Shown: in pieces, positions 1 to 8,936 of the stretch
How positions within the stretch are numbered: position 1 is the first letter of the stretch
How the letters are laid out: each line of letters starts with the position of its first letter
From: Fibrella forsythiae
GTDB lineage: Bacteria; Bacteroidota; Bacteroidia; Cytophagales; Spirosomataceae
Assembly (NCBI RefSeq): GCF_017353175.1
Contig: NZ_JAFMYW010000001.1
Span: 1 to 64,000 of the forward strand
DNA: 64,000 nucleotides
Direction of reading: 5' to 3'
Made by a program: the position numbers and the translations under genes
The notes under the pieces: model-generated
Told to the model about the DNA's origin: nothing
Databases searched by the model: none
Seen by the model: the letters and a program-made list of their open reading frames with translations, nothing else

Positions 1-17
1 GAGAAAGTATGCAGATT

Positions 18-35
18 GAGTTCTGACCTGTTTCC
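18..35 (+). promoter_or_regulatory. AGTTCTGACCTG element, copy 1
   Basis: The motif GAGTTCTGACCTGTTT lies 28 bp before the ATG at 64. The same motif occurs at 5722, again about 27 bp before a gene start at 5768. The conserved distance suggests a late promoter or leader element; this is inference. Confidence 0.4.
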
Positions 36-63
36 AGGGGGGCTTCAGCGCCAATTTTGACCC

Positions 64-393
64 ATGAAATCGCTGCTGACCTGGCAGGAAGCCCTCGACA
101 TTATGCGCCGACTCGATGGAAACGGACTCCCTGTTCCCTTCTCGATGACGGCCATCACGGCAAACCAGACCAGGCAGACAGGCGGTGAATCCATCACGTT
201 TGCGAGGGCCATACTGTGCCGACGCGGAGATCAAGACAACGCGGCAACAAGCCCCCAAGCTCCGGCCCGATCTGTCTCAGACGGCCCTCGCAAACCGAAC
301 TGGATGTACCGAATCCGGAACCTGGATAGCAACCAGATCCGGCAGGTACACCTCCACCTCATTCTCTACATCAACGAGCACCCCGTGCGCTGA
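64..393 (+). CDS. Small phage protein upstream of portal gene
   Basis: This 109-residue protein is not recognised. It is basic in its C-terminal half, has no membrane segment, and opens with a helix-like segment (LLTWQEALDIMRRL). Its stop codon nearly touches the next start (TGATATG at 391-397), which indicates translational coupling with the portal-like gene and argues that it is real. Position suggests a small head-morphogenesis or packaging accessory protein, but nothing in the sequence proves this. Confidence 0.6.
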   Translation: MKSLLTWQEALDIMRRLDGNGLPVPFSMTAITANQTRQTGGESITFARAILCRRGDQDNAATSPQAPARSVSDGPRKPNWMYRIRNLDSNQIRQVHLHLILYINEHPVR

Positions 394-394
394 T

Positions 395-1756
395 ATGGCC
401 GAGCAACCTATTCACCTGGTCGACGCTGGTGCCAGCCAGGTCGCCTACTTACCTTCCGCTGCGGCCGTGGTGTCGGGTCTGCCCCGCATCGGACCAGTGC
501 CGGGTAATAAACCCTCTCAGGTACTGCCTAAAGAAGCCTTACAGGCGGCTCAGGGCGGGGTCATTCCTTGGGGAGAAAGCAACGATCTGCCCCAAAAAAT
601 CATCTTACAGGCGTCTAAATCCACTATCATTCCCCGCGCACTCACCGACACAGCTACACTATGGCGGGGCGGTGGTTTGATTGCCTCGGCCGATGAGGAA
701 TCCGTCAAAATGGTAGCTGATCGGGAGATCAAGCAGTTTTTAGGCTCGATTTCCATGCAGCGTTACCTGCTGGAGGCCTGTCTGGATATGGCCTGGTGGT
801 GGAATTGCTTCCCCGAATTCATTCTCTCGCGCGATCGCAAAAAGATCGTGCAGCTCCACAACAACGAAACGGCCGACTGCCGCTGGGCAAAGCCGAACAA
901 GAATGGAGAATTGGACACGGTGCTCATCAATGCCGACTGGGCCAATGGTGCCAGCGCCGATGACGAGGCGACCATCCGGATTCCGGCCGTCAATCCCTAC
1001 CGGTATGATCTGGTGGACTGGATCCGGAGCCAGAAAAACGTCTATAAGTACGTTTACCCGATTTCTTTCCCTTCACCTGGTAAGGCCCACTACCAGCTCG
1101 CGGCCTGGGATTCAGCCCGGTCATCGGGTTGGCTCGACGTGCTGGAGGCGATTCCACTCTTCAAAAAGTACGGCCTCCAGAACCAGATGACGCTTCGGTA
1201 CCATATCGAGGTGCCAAGTGAATACTGGGAAAAGGTGTACGGTGATAAGTGGCGGAACGCGACCGATGAGGGCAAAAAGATCATCCGGGATGAGTTTTTA
1301 AAGGGCCTGATGGACAGCCTGACCGACGTTAAGAACGCCCATAAGGCGGTTCTGACCGAGAGCTGGATCGGCTATGGTACCGACACGACGCCACGCGGCA
1401 TCATCATCAACGTCCTGGATGACAAGATCAAGGACGGCAAGTATAACCTCGACATGGCCGAGGGTACTAGCCATTTGCTCTACGCACTGGGCGTGGATCC
1501 GACCCTGTTTGGCTTCTCCTCAGCGGGCGTGAACAGTACGAATGGCGGATCCAATAAACGCGAAGCCTTCTGGATTTTCCTCTCCAAAGCTGGCCCCTAC
1601 CGGGACCGCATTCTGGAGCCGCTCCGGATTGTCGCCGAGTACAACGGCTGGTATGATCGCTACCCTGATCTCACCTTCAGCTTCAAAGACACGATCCTGA
1701 CCACCCTCGACACCGGCGCTTCGACGGCTGAGGTGACAACCCCCGCCGCCAAATGA
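395..1756 (+). CDS. Phage portal-like protein
   Basis: This 453-residue protein is probably the portal, the dodecameric ring through which DNA enters the head and to which the tail joins. The ATG at 395 is preferred because an upstream in-frame extension to 185 would overlap the previous gene completely. The protein is mixed alpha/beta, with a tryptophan-rich helix (ACLDMAWWWNCFPEF) and a late stretch (LLYALGVDPTLFGFS followed by GGSNKREAFWIFL) like the C-terminal half of Bacteroidota portal proteins. Its length fits the family. The assignment rests on general resemblance and on its place before DUF6712-like and lysis genes. Confidence 0.6.
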   Translation: MAEQPIHLVDAGASQVAYLPSAAAVVSGLPRIGPVPGNKPSQVLPKEALQAAQGGVIPWGESNDLPQKIILQASKSTIIPRALTDTATLWRGGGLIASADEESVKMVADREIKQFLGSISMQRYLLEACLDMAWWWNCFPEFILSRDRKKIVQLHNNETADCRWAKPNKNGELDTVLINADWANGASADDEATIRIPAVNPYRYDLVDWIRSQKNVYKYVYPISFPSPGKAHYQLAAWDSARSSGWLDVLEAIPLFKKYGLQNQMTLRYHIEVPSEYWEKVYGDKWRNATDEGKKIIRDEFLKGLMDSLTDVKNAHKAVLTESWIGYGTDTTPRGIIINVLDDKIKDGKYNLDMAEGTSHLLYALGVDPTLFGFSSAGVNSTNGGSNKREAFWIFLSKAGPYRDRILEPLRIVAEYNGWYDRYPDLTFSFKDTILTTLDTGASTAEVTTPAAK

Positions 1757-2658
1757 GCCAGCTCATCCAAACCATCGACGAGCTGAAGCAGGCCGTCAAC
1801 CTCAACCGGGACACGGATATTACGGGCCTTACGCCTCACCTGGAGAGCGCCGAAGCGCTGCTGGCCCGGCAGCTGGGTGGCTTTGGTGTGATCGATGAGG
1901 TGCTGGCCATTATGGTGCCAACCATGGCTCAGAAACGTGCTCTGGCGTATATGCGCCGGGCCGTAGGTAATCTGGCGCTCTACAAATCCATCCCGACCCA
2001 GAACGTGCAGATCACGGATGCGGGTCTGTTGCGACGCACCGGTGGCCAGCAGGGTGACGCCTTCCAGTGGCAGTACGATGAGGCGCGAAACAGCCTGAAA
2101 GCGGACGGATGGGATGCGGTAGAAGATTTACTGCAGACGCTGGAAACAACGCCCGACGACTTCCCGGCTTGGCTCGCCTCACGGCCAGCGCCGCTCTTGG
2201 TTCCATCGGCATCGGTGTTTAACCTGTTTTATTTCATTGACAGCCGTCGGCTAACGTACCAGGCCCTGTTGCCATCGATGCGAAAAGCGGAGACCATGCA
2301 GATCCGCAAATTTCTGGCTGCTCAGGCTGTTGACGTCGCTGATCTGGATGAGGAGCAGCTGGCGCTGGTGCAATCGGCGCTGGTCTCGGCCACGCTGGGC
2401 ATTGCCTTGCGCGAGCGCCAAATCGACATCACCGAGTCCGGTGTGCAGGTGCTGGGTACGTCGGAGGCCTCCACGGCGGCTAATTACCGTAAACCGGTAG
2501 AGGATCAGAAGCGCATCGATGCGCTGATTCTCTACTACCAGCAACAGGCCCGCGCCACGCTGGATGATCTGATTGCCAGTTTACCCCCTCTTCCAAACGT
2601 ACCTGCCTCCCCCGTCTCCAGTACTGGCATCGGTGGGGATCGCATTGTTGGCCTCTAA
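1753..2658 (+). CDS. DUF6712-like head/neck protein
   Basis: A 301-residue, mostly helical protein that overlaps the portal-like gene by four bases (ATGA). It begins with an acidic helical segment containing LNRDTDITGLTPHLESAEAL, followed by many helices, and ends in a proline-rich tail. Proteins of this pattern follow portal genes in Bacteroidota prophages and are annotated as DUF6712; I name the family from memory of that pattern. A head-completion or adaptor role is inferred from position. Confidence 0.5.
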   Translation: MSQLIQTIDELKQAVNLNRDTDITGLTPHLESAEALLARQLGGFGVIDEVLAIMVPTMAQKRALAYMRRAVGNLALYKSIPTQNVQITDAGLLRRTGGQQGDAFQWQYDEARNSLKADGWDAVEDLLQTLETTPDDFPAWLASRPAPLLVPSASVFNLFYFIDSRRLTYQALLPSMRKAETMQIRKFLAAQAVDVADLDEEQLALVQSALVSATLGIALRERQIDITESGVQVLGTSEASTAANYRKPVEDQKRIDALILYYQQQARATLDDLIASLPPLPNVPASPVSSTGIGGDRIVGL

Positions 2659-2670
2659 ACCCCTCTTTAT

Positions 2671-2841
2671 ATGCTCACTTTCCTCTCCCTCGTCGGCATT
2701 GTCATTGCGTTGATTGTCGTCGCCGCTTTCATTGAAGGCTTTCTCGAACTAGCTGGCTTCTCTGAAAAAGCCGCTCGTGGTATGCGTAAGCTGCTCTTTT
2801 TCGCGGCCTATGCGCTGGCCGTTCACCACTATCTCCAGTAA
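2671..2841 (+). CDS. Small membrane protein
   Basis: A 56-residue protein starting at ATG 2671. Residues 2-25 form one strongly hydrophobic segment (FLSLVGIVIALIVVAAF), and a second weaker hydrophobic stretch (LLFFAAYALAV) lies near the C-terminus. It opens the lysis block, so it may be a holin or antiholin. It is too short to identify by family. Confidence 0.55.
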   Translation: MLTFLSLVGIVIALIVVAAFIEGFLELAGFSEKAARGMRKLLFFAAYALAVHHYLQ

Positions 2842-2845
2842 TCCC

Positions 2846-3133
2846 ATGAACGCTAAAACGAAACGCTATTTCTGGACCGTAGCGGCCATTCTAACCACGA
2901 TCCTGAGCATTTGTATGGCTCAACTGCTGTTTGGCTGCAAATCGCCTAAAACCGGGCCTGCCGGGCCTGTTACGCCGCCAGTCGACTCCACCCACCTTTC
3001 TCTCGAGAAAAAGGTGGCCATGGCGAAAGACACGGCTAAAGCGGCCCACCAACGTACCTCCCAAACCAAACAACCCTATGAAAACGCTGCTGCTAACTAC
3101 ACTGCTGTGCGTGACAGCCTGCTTAATCAGTAA
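2846..3133 (+). CDS. Possible spanin-like small protein with TM/lipobox
   Basis: A 95-residue protein with an N-terminal hydrophobic segment (about residues 9-31) ending in LLFGCKS, which resembles a lipobox. A proline-rich linker and a charged helical tail follow. The next gene starts inside it in another frame at 3078, so 56 bases are read in two frames. Nested or overlapping pairs of small membrane/lipoprotein genes beside an endolysin are typical of Rz/Rz1 spanins, which fuse inner and outer membranes at lysis. The start at 2846 follows the previous stop by five bases. Confidence 0.5.
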   Translation: MNAKTKRYFWTVAAILTTILSICMAQLLFGCKSPKTGPAGPVTPPVDSTHLSLEKKVAMAKDTAKAAHQRTSQTKQPYENAAANYTAVRDSLLNQ

Positions 3134-3578
3134 CGCTGACTCCTTTTCGGTACCGGATCAGCCCACCACCCTGACGGCCATCAGCCGGGCTGATTTCCTG
3201 AAATTTGCCCTGGCGGCTGATGCCATGAAGACCGCCGCCGAGACGCGGATGGCTAGTCTGGAGGCCGAGATTGCGGCTCTGAACAACGTCATTGCCGAGG
3301 GTGACACCCTGACGCGCTATGAGCAGCAAAAGCTCCAGCAATTGACGCAGGAACTGAGCACCTGTGAGGCCGATCTGAACGAAGCCAGGCGGGTGTTTAA
3401 CCTCATCCGGGATGGCCTTCCTCGCCGGTACCGGAAGCTGCTGGAGGCGACGCCCAGTTTCATGATGCTCTACGATTGCCTGGGTAATTACGAGGCCGAT
3501 CTGAAGCGCAGAGGTGGGCGGTTGTTTGTGCTGGGCACGATTGCGGGCGGGGTATTTGGATTTTTCCTTTTCCGATAG
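3078..3578 (+). CDS. Secreted coiled-coil protein with C-terminal anchor (spanin candidate)
   Basis: A 166-residue protein with a signal peptide (MKTLLLTTLLCVTACLISNA), a long coiled coil over about residues 45-100 (alternating leucines, many Glu and Gln), and a C-terminal hydrophobic segment (LFVLGTIAGGVFGFFLF). It could therefore span the periplasm. It overlaps the previous gene out of frame and precedes the endolysin, so a role in lysis is likely. The same layout (signal, coil, C-terminal TM) recurs in the second prophage at 55446. Confidence 0.55.
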   Translation: MKTLLLTTLLCVTACLISNADSFSVPDQPTTLTAISRADFLKFALAADAMKTAAETRMASLEAEIAALNNVIAEGDTLTRYEQQKLQQLTQELSTCEADLNEARRVFNLIRDGLPRRYRKLLEATPSFMMLYDCLGNYEADLKRRGGRLFVLGTIAGGVFGFFLFR

Positions 3579-3581
3579 GCT

Positions 3582-4094
3582 ATGACGACCGCCGAGATGA
3601 GAGCCCAGGGCCTGGGCAAATGGTGCAACTACGCCGAGGCTACGCACTCCACGAAAGGGGAAGCCGCTGGTCTGGATAATACACCCACCCAGGTGCAATG
3701 GGAAAACATGCAGATCCTGGTGGACCGGATCTATGCTCCCCTATGCGAACACTACCTGTTCCGCCTGCCGTTTGATTCGTTTTTCCGATCGCCAGCGGTC
3801 AACAAGCTGGTCGGTGGCTCCTCGAGTTCAGCCCACGTGCTGGGCCAGGCTATTGACATCGACTGTGATGGGCTGGGCTTCGTGGATAACATTCAGCTGG
3901 TGGCCTATATCCGGGCCAATTTCATCTTCGATCAGCTGATTCTGGAGTTTCCGGATAAAAACGGGAAACCTAGCTGGGTGCACGTCAGCTTCAGAGCGAA
4001 AGGCGTTAACCGCAAGCAGGTGCTCCGGGCGCGTAAAGCCCTGGTAAAAAAGAATGGCAAACTGGTCGAGACGACCGTTTACGACCCGATTTAA
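3582..4094 (+). CDS. Endolysin, M15-type D-Ala-D-Ala peptidase
   Basis: A 170-residue zinc peptidase of the M15A type, predicted to cut peptidoglycan cross-links at lysis. The hallmark SxHxxGxAxD is present as SAHVLGQAID (Ser83, His85, Asp92), and the third zinc ligand lies in SWVHVSF (His134). There is no signal peptide, so it needs a holin to reach the wall. It sits between the spanin candidate and a one-pass membrane protein. Length and motif spacing are normal for phage M15A endolysins. Confidence 0.88.
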   Translation: MTTAEMRAQGLGKWCNYAEATHSTKGEAAGLDNTPTQVQWENMQILVDRIYAPLCEHYLFRLPFDSFFRSPAVNKLVGGSSSSAHVLGQAIDIDCDGLGFVDNIQLVAYIRANFIFDQLILEFPDKNGKPSWVHVSFRAKGVNRKQVLRARKALVKKNGKLVETTVYDPI

Positions 4095-4130
4095 CCTTCC
4101 TACAACGTACCTAAACCTCCTCTTTTTTTT

Positions 4131-4463
4131 ATGGATATCACCCCATTTTTGCCTGCCATTGCTGAAAAAAGCATTCTGGCGCTGGTGCTGATCTTTGGCA
4201 TTGTTGCCCTGTGGCGCTCCTTTCAGGCGCAGGCAGCCAAACGCGACGCCGAACGGGCGGAGACCCAGAAAATGATGTTCGACATGCACGAACGTTCATT
4301 GGTGGCCCAGAATACGGGTTCGCAGTCTACCTCTCAGCTGGCGGTGGCCATTGACAAATGGCGGGAAACGAGTGCCACCCAGCACGATGCGCTGATGCAG
4401 GAAGTCAGGCGCAACGGCAAACAATCCGTCAACGGTAAAGTCCCCAAAACAGCTACGGCCTAG
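4131..4463 (+). CDS. One-pass membrane protein, holin candidate
   Basis: A 110-residue protein with a single N-terminal membrane segment (ILALVLIFGIVALW, about residues 15-28) followed by a charged, coiled-coil-like cytoplasmic tail. It directly follows the endolysin gene. The layout resembles small phage holins or holin-associated proteins, but a single segment with a long polar tail is not diagnostic. Confidence 0.55.
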   Translation: MDITPFLPAIAEKSILALVLIFGIVALWRSFQAQAAKRDAERAETQKMMFDMHERSLVAQNTGSQSTSQLAVAIDKWRETSATQHDALMQEVRRNGKQSVNGKVPKTATA

Positions 4464-5219
4464 ATGCATTCATTCAGCCTTAAACTGCCTGACGGCAAGT
4501 TTCGCCACTATACGCTCCCGGATTGCTGGGAAGACCTGACTCCGACCCAATGGAGTCAGGTCGAACGCGTGTTGCACGATAGCATCGAGAACTATCCCTT
4601 CGCCCTGTTAATGCTGTGGTCGAGGCTGACCCTGGCGCATATGGATGCCATGCAACCTGATCAGCACCTGGGCCTGCTGGCCCTGCTCGACTGGCTGCAG
4701 ACGCCGCCTGCCAAGTGGATGCGGCCGCGTTTACGGGTTGGTATACACCGGTTTTTTGGACCGGGTGATGGACTGGAGAAAATGAGTTTCGGAGCCTTTC
4801 TCTTTGCCGAGGAAGCCCTAAAACAGATTACAGCTGGCGATCTGACGGCGCTGCCCGATCTGGCCGCAGCCTGCTACGTGCCGCGCACCTGGAACGGCCA
4901 GCCCAAATCCTTCTCGATGGATGCCCTGGCCGAACGCGCTACCCTGATGAACCATCACCTGGCTGGCCGCATTGCTCAGGGCATCCACTATAATTACGTG
5001 GGGGCCAGGGCTAACCTAGTACGTACCTTCGAGCGGGTGTTCCAGGCCGCTAAAGACGCCACGGGTGATCCTACTAGCTGGCTCGACGTAGGTTTGAGCC
5101 TGGCTCGTCAGACCGGCGCACTGGGTACGTACGCCCAGCTGGAGCAGACCAACGTGTACCTGGTGCTGACTACACTTCAGGCCCTGATCGAGGAGGCCGA
5201 TAAACTCAAAGAGTCATGA
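4464..5219 (+). CDS. Helical phage protein, function unknown
   Basis: A 251-residue helical protein that starts on the base after the preceding stop codon and overlaps the next gene by four bases (ATGA). It has many Trp and Leu residues (WEDLTPTQWSQVERVL near residue 22) and no membrane segment. I do not recognise it. Its place between the lysis block and tail genes would suit a tail-assembly or neck protein. Confidence 0.55.
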   Translation: MHSFSLKLPDGKFRHYTLPDCWEDLTPTQWSQVERVLHDSIENYPFALLMLWSRLTLAHMDAMQPDQHLGLLALLDWLQTPPAKWMRPRLRVGIHRFFGPGDGLEKMSFGAFLFAEEALKQITAGDLTALPDLAAACYVPRTWNGQPKSFSMDALAERATLMNHHLAGRIAQGIHYNYVGARANLVRTFERVFQAAKDATGDPTSWLDVGLSLARQTGALGTYAQLEQTNVYLVLTTLQALIEEADKLKES

Positions 5220-5698
5220 ACGAGCTAGATATCGATGAGGAGTACGAAGCCTTTGGCCGTACCCTAATCCCTTATGTGCCGGGTGAGGTGCCTGCCCAGT
5301 TCTGCTACGTCGAAGAGGTCGGGGACGATAAAGAGGTGATTACCGCCCTGCGTAATGCCCTGACGACGGTTCCGATGCTGGTCTGGGAGGCGCTGGATGA
5401 GCAGCTTGAAAACGGCCGACGCGATAACTACACCAGCCTGATGACCGGAGGCCTGGCCGTGCTCTACAAAACCGACGATTCGATCAGTGGCCGACGTCAA
5501 GCCCGCCGACTGGCCCGAGCGGCCGTACTAGCCTTACTGGAGGCCATTCGGGAGGTAAGTGATCGATACGAGCTGCCCTTCAGCGCGGTCCTTGAAAACG
5601 ATCGGTTACCCCTCAACAGAACGCCGCAGGTCGGCTCCGGCTGGTACGGTATGGCCGTCGCCTTTAACTGGCGCATGCCCCTGGGCAGCCGGTTCTAA
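5216..5698 (+). CDS. Small phage structural protein, possible neck/tail terminator
   Basis: A 160-residue protein with an acidic N-terminus, two helical segments and a beta-rich C-terminus (GWYGMAVAFNWRMPLG). It overlaps the gene before it and ends the first operon segment, just before the repeated TTCTGACCTG element. Size and fold pattern would suit a tail-completion protein, but there is no recognisable family motif. Confidence 0.5.
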   Translation: MNELDIDEEYEAFGRTLIPYVPGEVPAQFCYVEEVGDDKEVITALRNALTTVPMLVWEALDEQLENGRRDNYTSLMTGGLAVLYKTDDSISGRRQARRLARAAVLALLEAIREVSDRYELPFSAVLENDRLPLNRTPQVGSGWYGMAVAFNWRMPLGSRF

Positions 5699-5740
5699 CT
5701 CAGTTCTGACCTGGACTGATAGAGTTCTGACCTGTTTTCC
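5699..5740 (+). promoter_or_regulatory. AGTTCTGACCTG element, copies 2 and 3
   Basis: Two direct copies of AGTTCTGACCTG lie 21 bp apart (5702-5713 and 5723-5734). The second has the extended GAGTTCTGACCTGTTT form seen at 18. It ends about 27 bp before the ATG at 5768. A 21-bp spacing puts the copies two helical turns apart, as for a bound regulator. Function is inferred. Confidence 0.45.
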
Positions 5741-5767
5741 CACCGATGGCGAGGCCTATTTCGCCCT

Positions 5768-7726
5768 ATGGCCATTGTCATTCATGAACAACCCGCGAGC
5801 CGGGCACTGCTGGGAAGCGGGCAGACCCAGTTTACTTTCTACGGCGACGAGCGCATGCTCGCCAGCGGGGTGGCGGCCGTCAACCGGGTCAGTCTCGTTC
5901 AGATGGCCGAGGGCGACCAGGCCAAACTGACCTGGAACGGCAATGAGCTGACGCTGATCGCCAAAAATGCCCCCTCCGGCCCCCACGAGATTCCCACAGG
6001 TAGCGCCAATGTCAACAACACGGCCTACCTGGATCAGCTCCTTCCTTACCTGCGCGATCTGTATCTGATCCGGCAGGATTTCACCGTAGAAATCGAAACG
6101 ACCGCGTTTTTGGGCTTTTGGCTGACGGCCAAAGCGCCAGGTCCGGCCTACAATTTCACGGAGAAAGTGGTGTTCCTTAAGCAGAGCATCAACAACCTGT
6201 CACCCGGCCGATCGGCCACCATCCGGCCCCGCTACGGCGTGCACGTGACCCTTCGCGTGCAGCGGCCGGGCACCACGGGACTGGATATGGATGCCCACTA
6301 CGAATCGGTGTTTGTTTCCCCCATCGAAACCAATGAGGACGGCTTTGCCTCTCTCGACGTAGCGCCCCTGCTGGAGGGCTACCTGACGAGTTCGTACCCC
6401 GACATCACCCCGCGCCTGGATGAGACGGCCCACCGGCAGTACTACATCGAATACGCCGAGGCCTACGGTGACCCCATCCAGGTGGGGAGGGTAAGCAGGA
6501 GCGCCACCTTTCACATCTACCGGGGTGGGGCTAGTATTGCCCGGCAGGCCAAGGCTGGTTATAGTCTGGAGGGCTTTGTACGCCAGCCTGGTCGCAAGGA
6601 TTACGCCCTGCGCCTGGGTTCCCTTCGGCGCTACATCGCCCCCGATTCGATTCAGTTTTTAACGTTTCTCAACGTGGGGGGCACCGTAGCCTCGGTGGCC
6701 CTACAGGTGACCGCGGGTTTCGACAAAGGCCTCTCCCAGACCCGCACCGACCTGGTCACGCCAATGGCCTGGCCCGCTTCCGGTTTGCTCACCTACGCAG
6801 TGGGACCGGATCAATTGGGCCTGCCCGCTTTGATGACAAGCGTTACCCTGGGTCAGTATACCGTCAGCCTGGTCAACGCCATCACGGGTGAGCTGCTCTC
6901 TGACGCCTATAGCTTCGTGCTCGACTACGCGGTCAGGCCCTATCCCCGCCAGTTTGCGTATGTAAATAGTCTCGGTGCGCTCGACGTGATCACCACCTGG
7001 GGCAAAGGTTCGACCGAGTACGAGCTGGCCAGCCAACAGGCCCAGCGCTCGCTTAGCCTGCCGTTTGCGGCCGATGAAGGCACCGGCGAGGTCTACGAGC
7101 AGACCTACCAGGAGAAACTATCAGTGGCCACGGGGTTCCGGCCCCTGCCGGAGCTGAAGGCCTGGCGTGATTTCTACCGATCGACCCAGAAATGGTGGCT
7201 CAAACGGCCCCTGAACCGACTGGCACCCGACGCCCGGATTCCCGTCACCCTGCTCACTACATCCATCCGGGAAACCAAAGACGGCGAGAACCTGGTAGCG
7301 CACACTTTTGAGGTCGCTCACCTGCGTAAAGAGCACTATTACAGCCCCGAAGACGATGTGCTGGATGATCCCCTGCCACCCAAAGGCTTCGCGCCGGTGG
7401 GCACCGTGGTTGTTACCCAGACCACGGTGGTGCAGGCCCGTGATCAGACCATTCCGGATGCCCTGCGTGGGCTCTCCGGGGAGAAGATCGAGGCCATTCT
7501 AAAAGTGGTCACCTGGGGCAATCCGGACACGAAAGGATTTCTCAAACAGGGCATTACGGATCAGCTCTACCGCGCGGCCGAGGATCCGGTACCGGTCAGC
7601 CAGGTGGCGGGCCTGGCCGAAACGGTCTACACCCGCGCGGAGGCTGATCAGCAGGCCCGCCAGCAGTCTATCCAGCTCATTCAGACCCAGCGCATTCGCG
7701 CCAGGGCTATTCCAATGCCTTCCTAA
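5768..7726 (+). CDS. Large tail structural protein
   Basis: A 652-residue beta-rich protein with no membrane segment. It starts the tail block after the repeated regulatory element. The C-terminal part (AEDPVPVSQVAGLAETVYTRAEADQQARQQ) is a helical and coil-like extension typical of tail proteins that dock a fibre. Content and position suggest a distal-tail or baseplate component of a Bacteroidota siphophage-like tail. No catalytic motif is visible. Confidence 0.55.
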   Translation: MAIVIHEQPASRALLGSGQTQFTFYGDERMLASGVAAVNRVSLVQMAEGDQAKLTWNGNELTLIAKNAPSGPHEIPTGSANVNNTAYLDQLLPYLRDLYLIRQDFTVEIETTAFLGFWLTAKAPGPAYNFTEKVVFLKQSINNLSPGRSATIRPRYGVHVTLRVQRPGTTGLDMDAHYESVFVSPIETNEDGFASLDVAPLLEGYLTSSYPDITPRLDETAHRQYYIEYAEAYGDPIQVGRVSRSATFHIYRGGASIARQAKAGYSLEGFVRQPGRKDYALRLGSLRRYIAPDSIQFLTFLNVGGTVASVALQVTAGFDKGLSQTRTDLVTPMAWPASGLLTYAVGPDQLGLPALMTSVTLGQYTVSLVNAITGELLSDAYSFVLDYAVRPYPRQFAYVNSLGALDVITTWGKGSTEYELASQQAQRSLSLPFAADEGTGEVYEQTYQEKLSVATGFRPLPELKAWRDFYRSTQKWWLKRPLNRLAPDARIPVTLLTTSIRETKDGENLVAHTFEVAHLRKEHYYSPEDDVLDDPLPPKGFAPVGTVVVTQTTVVQARDQTIPDALRGLSGEKIEAILKVVTWGNPDTKGFLKQGITDQLYRAAEDPVPVSQVAGLAETVYTRAEADQQARQQSIQLIQTQRIRARAIPMPS

Positions 7727-7727
7727 C

Positions 7728-8936
7728 ATGAATCAAGCCTTAACCATTGACGAGCCGCTCGGGCCGGGCTGGCGCTTTTCCCTGGACGCGACGGCCCCCA
7801 CGTCCGCTTACCAGGAAAGTCGCACCTTCACCCAGGATGCCAGTGGGCAACCCTTTGTCGACGGCAAAGACTACCTGCTCTACGCCTACCATGAGCCCAC
7901 GGGAGAACACTTGACCGATTCGGCCACCTTCTGGACAGGCCCCACGGATTACGTGCTCAGAAAAGACGCTGACCTGCCCGATCTGGGCCAGATCACCCGG
8001 CGCGGGGCCATTACCATTCGCACACTGACGGTGGGCGGGCTACGCAGTAAGAGCTGGCCCCTGGTGAAGCATCCCGTGCGGCTGTTCGCGGAACTGGCCC
8101 TCTCGGATGGCGCCAGCGAGTTGGCTCTGCTGAGCCTGGCCGACCTGGCCGAGCTGCTGGCGCCGCTGTTTAACCTAGGGCCGGTCGAGGAGCTACCCGC
8201 TTATGTACCCGTGCAAATCTGGCGCTGGGTGATCGATACCAGTACCGATGAGCTCCCGGCCTACGTGCCCGTGCGCATCTGGCGCTTTGTGCCCGACACG
8301 GTGCTGACCCGCCCGGCCCCGCCCAGTAACCTGGAGCTGATTGATGACGGAGGTCGCTGGAAGCTCAAATTTACCGATAATTCCGACAACGAGGCCTCCT
8401 TCCGGGTAGTCCGCAAAACGGCGGATGGCACCTACCAGCCCTACGTGAGCATTCCGGCCAATACGACCCTGTCGGGGTATCTGCCTGATATCGATGGCGT
8501 ATCGACCTATACCCTGAAGATTCAGGCCGTCAATGGAGCGGGTGAATCGGGCTACAGCAATGAGGTGGTGCTTCGCCCCCCCACGCCCGTACCAACCGTG
8601 CCCACCATCACCAAAATGTACACGGCCATCGTGGCTGGCCCTGCGCCCAAAAATACCCTGGCCGTGCGGCCGGAACTGTCGGTGGCCGACGAGGTCGAGT
8701 GGAAATGGGTCAACGCCAGTGGCAGCATCGTCTACGCCGACTGGACGGCCTATGGCATTCCGGCTCCCTGGCAGAACAACGACTACCTGCTCTACTTCGA
8801 CACCGGCGTTCCGGCTGGCACGATTCAGTACCTCTACTGCCGTCCCAAATCGAATCCCTCCGCCGTCTCGGGACCCTATGCCTGCGTGTTCGGCGGTACG
8901 GGTCTCCATACCTGGCAATTAATCAATCCTTCCTAA
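7728..8936 (+). CDS. Tail protein with fibronectin type III domain
   Basis: A 402-residue protein with, in order, a beta-rich N-terminal domain, a 20-residue tandem duplication (ELPAYVPVQIW then ELPAYVPVRIW, around residues 160-195), an FnIII-like domain (APPSNLELIDDGGRWKLKF to GAGESGYSNEVVL, about 200-285) and a beta-sandwich C-terminal domain. FnIII modules in tail proteins usually bind surface carbohydrate. Its stop overlaps the next start (TAATG). Confidence 0.65.
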   Translation: MNQALTIDEPLGPGWRFSLDATAPTSAYQESRTFTQDASGQPFVDGKDYLLYAYHEPTGEHLTDSATFWTGPTDYVLRKDADLPDLGQITRRGAITIRTLTVGGLRSKSWPLVKHPVRLFAELALSDGASELALLSLADLAELLAPLFNLGPVEELPAYVPVQIWRWVIDTSTDELPAYVPVRIWRFVPDTVLTRPAPPSNLELIDDGGRWKLKFTDNSDNEASFRVVRKTADGTYQPYVSIPANTTLSGYLPDIDGVSTYTLKIQAVNGAGESGYSNEVVLRPPTPVPTVPTITKMYTAIVAGPAPKNTLAVRPELSVADEVEWKWVNASGSIVYADWTAYGIPAPWQNNDYLLYFDTGVPAGTIQYLYCRPKSNPSAVSGPYACVFGGTGLHTWQLINPS

